Shown here piece by piece: positions 13,129 through 18,902 of a stretch of 18,902 nt of DNA (position 1 is the first letter of the stretch; each line of letters starts with the position of its first letter). Source of the stretch: Minisyncoccota bacterium (GTDB taxonomy: Bacteria; Patescibacteriota; Minisyncoccia; UBA6257; HR35); NCBI GenBank assembly GCA_937934285.1, contig CALHAT010000040.1, forward strand, positions 1 through 18,902, read 5' to 3'. Under the pieces are notes generated by a model. The model saw nothing but the letters and a program-made list of their open reading frames with translations. It did no database searches and was not told where the DNA came from. Position numbers and translations under genes: made by a program.

Positions 13129-14580
13129 ATGAGAAATTTAATTCCCAAAATTGGATTGGAAATTCATTTAGAATTAGAAACTCAAACAAAGCTTTTTTGT
13201 AGTTGTAGGAATGATCCTGATGAGCCTGAGCCCAATAAAAATATTTGTCCTGTTTGCACTGGTCAGCCTGGAGTTTTGCCAGTTTTGAATGAATCGGCAG
13301 TTATTAAAGCTCTTTCACTGGCTCAAGCTCTAAAAATGAAAATTAATCAAAAAAGTTTATTTGCTCGTAAACATTATTTTTATCCTGATTTACCCAAAAA
13401 TTATCAGATTTCTCAATATGAATTACCACTTGCTACTGATGGTGAAGTTATGCTTATTCGAGAAAATTTAAGAAAAAAAATTAGAATTCGCCGACTTCAT
13501 TTAGAAGAAGATACCGCTAAAAATATTCATTTTCAAAATTATAGTTTGATTGATTTTAATCGTTCGGGTGTTCCTTTGGTTGAGATTGTCACTGAACCAG
13601 ATTTGAATTCAGCTGAAGAAGCAGAAGTTTTTGCTGAGGAATTAGTTTTATTAATTAGATATTTGAAAATTTCTTCAGCTGATGCTGAAAAAGGACAAAT
13701 AAGATTTGAAGCTAATGTTTCTTTGGGAAAAGATAAAGAATTGGGAACAAAAGTTGAGGTCAAAAATATTGGCTCAATTCAATCTTTGAAAGATGCGATA
13801 ACTTATGAAATCGAAAGGCAAAAAGCAGTTTTAGAAAAAGGCGGTGTAATTTCTCAGGAAACCCGAGGTTTTGATGAAATCAAAAGAATAACTTTTTCGC
13901 AAAGAGAAAAAGAAGAAGCTGAAGATTATCGTTATTTTCCTGATCCCGATCTGCCACCACTTTTAGTTAATGAGGAGCTTGAAAAAAGAGTCATCTTTAC
14001 AGAAACTCCTTGGGATAAAAAAATAAGATTTGAAAAAGAATACAAAATTGAACCTAAACTAAGTCAGATTTTAATTAGGAATCAATTTTTAGCTCATTTT
14101 TTTGAAGAATCTTTTTCAGAGCTTTATAGATTGACTGATGATTTTGAAGAAACAAAAAGATTGATTTTAAATTATATGCTTAATGACCTCATCGGGCTTT
14201 TAGAAAAATTAAAAATTGAATTAAGAGAAACATTACTTACCCCCCATGAATTTGCTCATTTACTCTTTGCTTTTTATCAAAATAAAATTTCTTCAAAAAT
14301 AGTAAAGGAAGCTTTAGAACTTGCTCTTTTAGGAAAAAAGAAGATAGAAGAAGTCATTAATGAAAAAGAAAAAATTAGCAATGTTGAGGTTTTAAATCAA
14401 CTTATCGACGAAGTTTTGCAGGAAAATGAAAAATCAGTGGTTGATTATACTAATGGTAAAAAAGAAGCTTTCGAATATTTAATTGGTTTGATAATGAAAA
14501 AAACCCAGGGCAGGGCAGACCCACAATTAGCTCGTGAAATCTTAAAAGATAAATTGGATCATGATTATAAAGCAAAATAA
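13129..14580 (+). CDS. gatB: Asp-tRNA(Asn)/Glu-tRNA(Gln) amidotransferase subunit B
   Basis: Kinase and tRNA-binding subunit of GatCAB, which converts mischarged Glu-tRNA-Gln or Asp-tRNA-Asn to the correct amidated form. IGLEIHLEL (8-16), ICPVCTGQPGVLPVLN, ARKHYFYPDLPKNYQISQYE and RSGVPLVEIVTEPD are hallmark blocks; the zinc site is C24, C26, C40, C43. The helical and YqeY-like C-terminal part is complete, ending in the GRADPQLAREILKDKL motif. At 483 residues it has normal family length. It begins the plus-strand cluster, 31 bp before prfB. GatA and GatC are not in this window. Confidence 0.97.
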   Translation: MRNLIPKIGLEIHLELETQTKLFCSCRNDPDEPEPNKNICPVCTGQPGVLPVLNESAVIKALSLAQALKMKINQKSLFARKHYFYPDLPKNYQISQYELPLATDGEVMLIRENLRKKIRIRRLHLEEDTAKNIHFQNYSLIDFNRSGVPLVEIVTEPDLNSAEEAEVFAEELVLLIRYLKISSADAEKGQIRFEANVSLGKDKELGTKVEVKNIGSIQSLKDAITYEIERQKAVLEKGGVISQETRGFDEIKRITFSQREKEEAEDYRYFPDPDLPPLLVNEELEKRVIFTETPWDKKIRFEKEYKIEPKLSQILIRNQFLAHFFEESFSELYRLTDDFEETKRLILNYMLNDLIGLLEKLKIELRETLLTPHEFAHLLFAFYQNKISSKIVKEALELALLGKKKIEEVINEKEKISNVEVLNQLIDEVLQENEKSVVDYTNGKKEAFEYLIGLIMKKTQGRADPQLAREILKDKLDHDYKAK

Positions 14581-14611
14581 TGAGAGTAGATGACATAAAT
14601 TAATTTGAACA

Positions 14612-15352
14612 ATGAATAACCAAGAAACAAAATATGATAAAAATCAAACTATTTTAAGTATTCATTCTGGTGTTGGTGGTAAAGATGCTGAAGATTTTGT
14701 TGGTATTTTAAAAAGAATGTATGAAAAATTTTTTCAAAGAAAAAAATGGAAATATGTTTTGACTGATGAAGACCCGAATGAATATGGAGGCTATAAATTT
14801 GTTAGTTTTCAAGTCAAAGAGCCTGGTGCTTACGGAATTTTAAAATGGGAAAAGGGAGTGCATCGGTTAGTTAGAATCTCGCCCTTTTCCGCTAAAAGAT
14901 TAAGACATACGAGTTTTGCTTATGTTGATGTTCTGCCCTTAATTGAAAAGCCAAATTTTACTATTAAAGAAAGTGATTTAGAATGGCAAACATATCGAGC
15001 TGGTGGTCCTGGTGGTCAGAATGTTAACAAAGTTGAAACCGCTGTTCGTTTACTTTATAAACCCTTAAATTTAGTTGTTACTTGTCAAAGTGAAAGATCT
15101 CAACATCGTAACCGTGAAATTGCTCTTCAAATTTTATATTCAAAATTACAAAATTTGCTTGAAGAAAAACATAAAAAAGAACTTGATGAATTAAAAGGAC
15201 AAAGAATAGAAATTGGTTGGGGCAATCAAATAAGAAATTATATTTTGGATCCTTATAAATTAATTAAAGATTTAAGAACTAAAAAAGAAACTAATAAAAT
15301 TGAAGATGTTCTTGATGGTCATTTGGAACTTATCAATCCTATGGTAAAATAA
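14612..15352 (+). CDS. prfB: Peptide chain release factor 2 lacking N-terminal domain 1
   Basis: Class I release factor that recognises UGA/UAA in the ribosomal A site and triggers peptide release. It has the RF2 tripeptide SPF (90-92, in VRISPFSAKRLRHTSFAYVD), the peptidyl-transferase motif GGQ (134-136, in YRAGGPGGQNVNKVETAVR), and the C-terminal IEIGWGNQIRNYILDPY block. At 246 residues it begins at the segment ILSIHSGVGGKDAEDF, which is about residue 120 in the usual ~365-residue protein, so helical domain 1 is absent. An in-frame TGA at 14606-14608 blocks upstream extension, and complete gatB ends 31 bp before. Its place directly before ftsE and ftsX is the common bacterial order, supporting that it is the genuine prfB. 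No canonical frameshift site is present. Confidence 0.92.
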   Translation: MNNQETKYDKNQTILSIHSGVGGKDAEDFVGILKRMYEKFFQRKKWKYVLTDEDPNEYGGYKFVSFQVKEPGAYGILKWEKGVHRLVRISPFSAKRLRHTSFAYVDVLPLIEKPNFTIKESDLEWQTYRAGGPGGQNVNKVETAVRLLYKPLNLVVTCQSERSQHRNREIALQILYSKLQNLLEEKHKKELDELKGQRIEIGWGNQIRNYILDPYKLIKDLRTKKETNKIEDVLDGHLELINPMVK

Positions 15353-15364
15353 AAAATATCCCCC

Positions 15365-16051
15365 ATGATAATTTTTAAAAATGTAACAAAAGTTTACGCT
15401 TCTGATGTTTTAGCTTTGGATAATGTTAGTTTTGAAATTAAAGGTGGCGAATTCGTTTTAATTATTGGTCGATCCGGAGCAGGGAAAACCACGGTTTTGA
15501 AAATTTTACGAAGAGAGGAAGATCCTACCCGGGGGGTTGTTTATTATAAAAATAGAAATTTATTAGAAATTCCAAGAAAAAGATTAGCAGAAATTAGAAG
15601 AAAAATTTCTATTATTTATCAAGATTTTAAATTAATAGATAAAAAAACGGTTTTTGAAAATATCGCTTTGCCTTTAGAAATTCTAGGTCGCAATTTTTCT
15701 GAAATTAAAAAAGAGATCTGGAAAGTTGCAGAAAAATTAAAAATTAAGAAAAAGCTAGATCAATTAGCAGGCACATTGTCTGGTGGTGAAAAGCAAAAAG
15801 TCTGCTTAGCTCGATGTTTGATTACTAAACCCGAAGTTATTTTAGCTGACGAGCCAACAGGTAATTTAGATCCGATCGCTAGTTTTGAAATTATTGAGAT
15901 TTTAAAAAATTTAAATAAAGATGAAGGGATAACAGTTGTACTAGCTACTCATAATCGTGAGGTTGTTGAAGGTCTAAAAACAAGAGTTTTAACTTTAAAT
16001 AGCGGTCGTCTTATTCGTGATGAAAATCCAGGTGCTTTTACTCTTCTATAA
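15365..16051 (+). CDS. ftsE: Cell division ATP-binding protein FtsE
   Basis: ATPase of the FtsEX complex, which transmits ATP hydrolysis at the septum to peptidoglycan hydrolases outside the membrane. In 228 residues: Walker A GRSGAGKT (35-42), Q-loop Gln86 in IIYQDFKLIDKKTVFENI, signature LSGGE (138-142), Walker B VILADEPTGNLDP (158-170), switch His196 (LATHNREVV). The FKLIDKKTVFEN stretch after the Q-loop is characteristic of FtsE. It follows prfB by 12 bp and precedes ftsX by 6 bp. The start is preceded by CCCCC, unusual in this AT-rich DNA. Confidence 0.95.
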   Translation: MIIFKNVTKVYASDVLALDNVSFEIKGGEFVLIIGRSGAGKTTVLKILRREEDPTRGVVYYKNRNLLEIPRKRLAEIRRKISIIYQDFKLIDKKTVFENIALPLEILGRNFSEIKKEIWKVAEKLKIKKKLDQLAGTLSGGEKQKVCLARCLITKPEVILADEPTGNLDPIASFEIIEILKNLNKDEGITVVLATHNREVVEGLKTRVLTLNSGRLIRDENPGAFTLL

Positions 16052-16057
16052 TTATAA

Positions 16058-16966
16058 ATGTTTAATATTTTAATGAAGATTTTAAAATCCGGATATAATC
16101 TTTTTTGGCAAGAAAAATTAATTACTGTTGTTAGCTTGGGAACAACCATTATTGTTTCTTTGTTTATCTGGGCTGGTTTTTTAAGTTTTTATTTTTTTAA
16201 CCAAATGATTAATTACTTACAGGAAAGATTAGATTTTTCTATTTACTTTAAGCCAGGAATTTTGCGCGAAGAAATTTCGAAAATTCAAAAAATTCTACAA
16301 AATTTTCCGGGGGTCATAGAGGTATCACTGATTACTCAAGAAGAAGCCTTAGAAAAATTTAAAAAAGAAGCCAAAATAAACCCAGTTATTAGTCGAGCTT
16401 TGACTGAATTAAATATGAACCCTTTGGTAGATTATTTAATTATTAAAGCTAAAACACCGGAAACTTATCCTAAAATTATTGATTATTTAGAAAAATCTCC
16501 TTACCGAACCTATATCGATTATATTAGTTATTATGAAAATCAAAGAGTAATTGAAAGAATAATTTCTCTTTCTAATAAAGTCCGGGTTCTAATTTCTCTT
16601 TTTGTGGTGATTGTTTTGATTCTGGCTGCGTTAATTATTTTTAATATTGTTTTGGTTTCAATTTATTCGCAAAAAGAAAATATCGAAATTTTAAGATTGA
16701 TTGGAGCTAGTAATTTTTTTATTCGTGGTCCCTTTTTAGTTTATTCCTTTTTATTTACTTTTCTCGGTTATCTATTATTTTTGGTTGGTTTAATTTTCTT
16801 TTTTGAAAAAACTGCGAATTTTTGGCCAAGTCTTATTTCTAATTTTCAGCCAATCTCATTTCTCTTTGACAATTTTTTTATTTTAAATGGGTTGGCTTTT
16901 TTTATAATTTTATTCATTAATTGGATAGGAACTTTTTTGGCTTTGGAAAAATACCTTAAAATATGA
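16058..16966 (+). CDS. ftsX: Cell division protein FtsX
   Basis: Membrane partner of FtsE with the FtsX topology in 302 residues: cytoplasmic N-terminus, TM1 (about 22-48), an extracellular domain of ~120 residues (containing the IYFKPGILREEISKIQKIL and VIEVSLITQEEALEKFKKEA segments), then TM2 (about 172-201), TM3 (about 223-250) and TM4 (about 268-297). The cytosolic loop after TM2 (SQKENIEILRLIGASNFFIRGPF) is the conserved MacB/FtsX motif. It activates a wall hydrolase for cell separation. Stop TGA overlaps the ndk ATG by 4 nt. A TATAAT overlapping the ftsE stop might give an additional transcript. Confidence 0.95.
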   Translation: MFNILMKILKSGYNLFWQEKLITVVSLGTTIIVSLFIWAGFLSFYFFNQMINYLQERLDFSIYFKPGILREEISKIQKILQNFPGVIEVSLITQEEALEKFKKEAKINPVISRALTELNMNPLVDYLIIKAKTPETYPKIIDYLEKSPYRTYIDYISYYENQRVIERIISLSNKVRVLISLFVVIVLILAALIIFNIVLVSIYSQKENIEILRLIGASNFFIRGPFLVYSFLFTFLGYLLFLVGLIFFFEKTANFWPSLISNFQPISFLFDNFFILNGLAFFIILFINWIGTFLALEKYLKI

Positions 16967-17541
16967 AATATAAAGAAAAAATAAATATCATCGAAAGAAC
17001 TTTAGTTTTGATAAAGCCCGATGGAGTTGAACGCCAATTGGTCGGTGAAATTATTACTCGTTTTGAAAAAGCTGGTTTACGGATAGTCGGTTTAGGAATT
17101 GTTAAACCAACAAAAAAATTAATTAATCGACATTATCCTAAAAATCGAACTTGGGTAGAAAATTTAGGTTATAATTTAATAAAGACAGTTGAAGAAGCAA
17201 AATTAAAAATTGATTTAGAAAAAGATTACGGAGTTAAAAATGTTTATGAGCTTGGTTTAAAAATAAGACAATGGTTAATTGATTTTATGTCTTCGGGTCC
17301 AGTTGTAAAAATTGCTTTAGAGGGTCCGATGGCTGTCTCAGTAGTCCGTAAACTTGTTGGTAAGACAATACCTTATTTAGCCGAACCTGGAACAATTAGG
17401 GGTGATTATTCTATTGATTCACCTCTTTTAGCTAATTTACAAAAAAGACCAATAAAGAATTTAATCCATGCTTCTGGTAATTTAAAAGAAGCAAAATATG
17501 AGTTAAAATTATGGTTTAAGAAAGACGAGTTATTAAATTAA
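16963..17541 (+). CDS. ndk: Nucleoside-diphosphate kinase with ~45-residue insertion
   Basis: Transfers the gamma phosphate of ATP to other nucleoside diphosphates through a phospho-histidine. ERTLVLIKPDGVERQLVGEI (11-30) and FEKAGLRIVG open the fold, GPVVKIALEG (112-121) and EPGTIRGDYS (141-150) follow, and the catalytic His169 is in NLIHASGN. Length is 192 against 135-150. The extra ~45 residues (about 60-103, WVENLGYNLIK to ELGLKIRQW) lie between the HYP element and IDFMSSGPVV, in the Kpn-loop/helix region usually only ~10 residues long. I recall similar long forms in uncultured bacteria and archaea but could not verify this. It overlaps ftsX by 4 nt and precedes rpmF. Confidence 0.95.
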   Translation: MKYKEKINIIERTLVLIKPDGVERQLVGEIITRFEKAGLRIVGLGIVKPTKKLINRHYPKNRTWVENLGYNLIKTVEEAKLKIDLEKDYGVKNVYELGLKIRQWLIDFMSSGPVVKIALEGPMAVSVVRKLVGKTIPYLAEPGTIRGDYSIDSPLLANLQKRPIKNLIHASGNLKEAKYELKLWFKKDELLN

Positions 17542-17561
17542 ATTAATTAATATTAATTAAA

Positions 17562-17774
17562 ATGGTTGTCCCAACAAAAAAACTTTCACGAGCCAGATAT
17601 AAAAAAAGAAGATATCAGAAAGAAAAATTGGTCAATTTACAACTCCAGCCTTGTAAAAATTGTGGTTATTTAAAATTAGCTCATCGAGTTTGTCCTGAGT
17701 GTGGTTTTTATAAAGGTAGATTTGTAAAAAGTTTTAAAAAAACCAAAGATCAAAAACAAAAGACAAAAATCTAA
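17562..17774 (+). CDS. rpmF: 50S ribosomal protein bL32
   Basis: Small ribosomal protein of the large subunit. MVVPTKKLSRARYKKRR at the N-terminus and the C-x2-C...C-x2-C zinc ribbon (PCKNCGYLKLAHRVCPECGFYKG) are diagnostic, so this is the zinc-binding (C+) form. At 70 residues it is slightly longer than usual, through a lysine-rich tail (KKTKDQKQKTKI). It follows ndk by 20 bp and nusB by 12 bp upstream of it. The high Lys/Arg content fits rRNA contact. Confidence 0.96.
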   Translation: MVVPTKKLSRARYKKRRYQKEKLVNLQLQPCKNCGYLKLAHRVCPECGFYKGRFVKSFKKTKDQKQKTKI

Positions 17775-17786
17775 AATACTAATTTT

Positions 17787-18230
17787 ATGAGCACCAGACA
17801 TCTTTGTCGAATTATAGTTCTTCAATCTCTCTATGAGTGGAGTTTTTGGGGTTATCCTGAAGGTAAATGGCAGGATTTTTTTGAGGAAAATTTAAAGGAA
17901 TTTGGTAGTGATATTGATGAACCCCAATTTGCCAAAAAAATTATAGAAGGAGTGGTGAATAACTTAGAATTTATAGATGAAATAATTCGGCGCAATACCA
18001 AACATTGGCCCTATGAACAAATTCCTCTTTTGGAGAGAAATATTTTAAGAATAGCTGTTTATGAAATTTATTTTCAAGATCATAATGAAGTTCCGATTAA
18101 AGTAAGTATTAATGAAGCGGTTGTTTTAGCTAAAAGTTTTCTTAATGAATCAGCGGCAAAATTTATTAATGGAGTTTTAGGTTCGGTTTATGAAGAATAT
18201 ATCCAAACTAGTCAAAATAAAAGAGATTGA
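17787..18230 (+). CDS. nusB: Transcription antitermination factor NusB
   Basis: All-helical RNA-binding protein that, with NusE (S10), binds boxA of rRNA leader transcripts for antitermination. STRHLCRIIVLQSLYEW at the start is the arginine-rich RNA-binding helix; the C-terminal half shows the family block LLERNILRIAVYEI, EVPIKVSINEAVVLAKSF and KFINGVLGSV. 147 residues, normal size. It ends in TGA within the rnc gene, a 41-nt overlap that makes translational coupling likely. A TAAAAT box (17772-17777) lies 9 nt before the ATG. Confidence 0.95.
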   Translation: MSTRHLCRIIVLQSLYEWSFWGYPEGKWQDFFEENLKEFGSDIDEPQFAKKIIEGVVNNLEFIDEIIRRNTKHWPYEQIPLLERNILRIAVYEIYFQDHNEVPIKVSINEAVVLAKSFLNESAAKFINGVLGSVYEEYIQTSQNKRD

Positions 18231-18888
18231 AAAAATTTTGGGAGCAAAAATAAAAAATAAAAATATTTGGCTTGAAGCAGTGACTCACAAATCGTGGCTT
18301 TTTTTAAATCCTGAGACTAAATTATCTCATAATGAAAGATTAGAATTTTTAGGTGATTCCGTCATTCAAACAATTGTTTCTTGGTATCTTTATCGTAATT
18401 TTCCTGAATTTTCCGAAGGAGATTTAAGTTTAGTAAGGGCTAGTTTAATTAATCGTCAACGATTGGGAGAAATTGCTGAGAAAATCGGATTAGAGAAAAT
18501 TTTGCTTATCGGTAAAGTTTTAGATAGGAAAGGGAAGAGAACTGTTTTGGGTAATAGCTTAGAAGCAATTATTGGAGCAATATTTTTAGATTTAGGTTTT
18601 GAGAAAGCTAAAGAATTTGTGGAAAAAAATATTTTAATTGAAGCAGAAAAAATTATTAAAGAAAAATCTTATAAAGATCCAAAGTCATTCCTTCAAGAAA
18701 TTTTTCAAGCAAAATATGGGAAGTTGCCAATTTATAAACTTGTTGAAATAACCGGTCCACCACATAAACGAAAATTTAAGGTTGAGGTTTATTTAGATGA
18801 CAAGAAAATTGGTGAAGGTAAGGGTGATTCTAAGCAAAAAGCTGAATTTGATGCTGCTTTTAAAATTTTAAAAAATTTAAAAATTTAG
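18190..18888 (+). CDS. rnc: Ribonuclease III
   Basis: Double-strand-specific endoribonuclease for rRNA precursor processing. N-terminal RNase III domain with signature NERLEFLGDS (48-57; metal ligands E52 and D56) and the second pair region GNSLEAIIGAIFLD (121-134). The ligand that is Asp in A. aeolicus (D107) and E. coli (D114) is Asn122 here, while the essential Glu125 is kept. A double-stranded-RNA-binding domain follows (about 160-232; KSFLQEIFQAKYGKLPIY, ending in GEGKGDSKQKAEFDAAFKIL). At 232 residues it is full length. The ATG at 18190 is inside nusB; a start further downstream is possible but would trim the first helix. Located 14 bp before the window end. Confidence 0.95.
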   Translation: MKNISKLVKIKEIEKILGAKIKNKNIWLEAVTHKSWLFLNPETKLSHNERLEFLGDSVIQTIVSWYLYRNFPEFSEGDLSLVRASLINRQRLGEIAEKIGLEKILLIGKVLDRKGKRTVLGNSLEAIIGAIFLDLGFEKAKEFVEKNILIEAEKIIKEKSYKDPKSFLQEIFQAKYGKLPIYKLVEITGPPHKRKFKVEVYLDDKKIGEGKGDSKQKAEFDAAFKILKNLKI

Positions 18889-18902
18889 ATAAAATTAAAA
18901 AA

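Noticed and set aside
14581..14611. Programmed +1 frameshift controlling prfB
   Set aside because: A TGA in the prfB frame lies just upstream (14606-14608), but there is no CUU-UGA-C slip site or internal Shine-Dalgarno motif, and stop codons close behind leave no upstream coding frame.
2..18888. UGA recoded as glycine, as in some Patescibacteria lineages
   Set aside because: UGA ends znuB, ftsX and nusB at family-appropriate lengths, an RF2 is encoded, and no conserved protein needs UGA read-through.

Overview
The window is strongly AT-rich bacterial chromosome with tightly packed genes, many stop/start overlaps, small or domain-stripped versions of core proteins, and no recognisable Shine-Dalgarno sequences. 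Together with a PheT lacking its tRNA-binding domain, a short Rel, a conserved helical hypothetical protein of a type I associate with these genomes, and word-like short repeats, this suggests a member of the Candidate Phyla Radiation (Patescibacteria). That placement is inference; no rRNA or marker search was possible. UGA ends several genes and an RF2 is encoded, so the standard bacterial code applies (not the UGA-Gly code of Gracilibacteria/Absconditabacteria).

Layout. (1) 2-3671, + strand: 3' part of pheS, a DUF5674-like gene, a small helical conserved gene, then pheT; pheS and pheT are thus separated by two unrelated small genes and a short repeat. (2) 3678-9894, - strand, read leftwards from 9894: a phosphohexomutase (manB-like), mltG, a zinc-type ABC importer (znuA-znuC-znuB) and a RelA/SpoT homologue, with overlaps of 19, 4, 1 and 14 nt and one 27-nt gap, hence probably one operon joining envelope work, metal uptake and the stringent response. 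(3) 9895-9916: a 22-bp divergent promoter region. (4) 9917-12559, + strand: uvrB lacking its UVR tail, then two overlapping membrane-protein genes with PilO-like topology. (5) 12560-13128: gene-poor segment with four imperfect palindromes, a 14-bp periodic GCTAAC repeat, tRNA-Arg(UCU) on the - strand with its promoter, and the gatB promoter. (6) 13129-18888, + strand: gatB, a prfB without domain 1, ftsE, ftsX, ndk, rpmF, nusB, rnc; one probable operon of translation, division, nucleotide and RNA-processing genes. The prfB-ftsE-ftsX order is a familiar bacterial arrangement.

The most unusual signals are mobile-looking short repeats lying inside protein genes: a ~90-bp imperfect hairpin translated in frame within the phosphohexomutase, and a 19-bp CGCGGATT-type repeat translated in pheT with a near-copy after pheS. 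They recall the Rickettsia palindromic elements that insert in frame into genes. Next come two ~35-bp palindromes with the same ACGATCGT core whose centres are 73 bp apart, the domain-1-less RF2, and a Rel with a complete hydrolase site but an EFDD synthetase motif. No CRISPR array, transposase, phage gene or defence system was seen.
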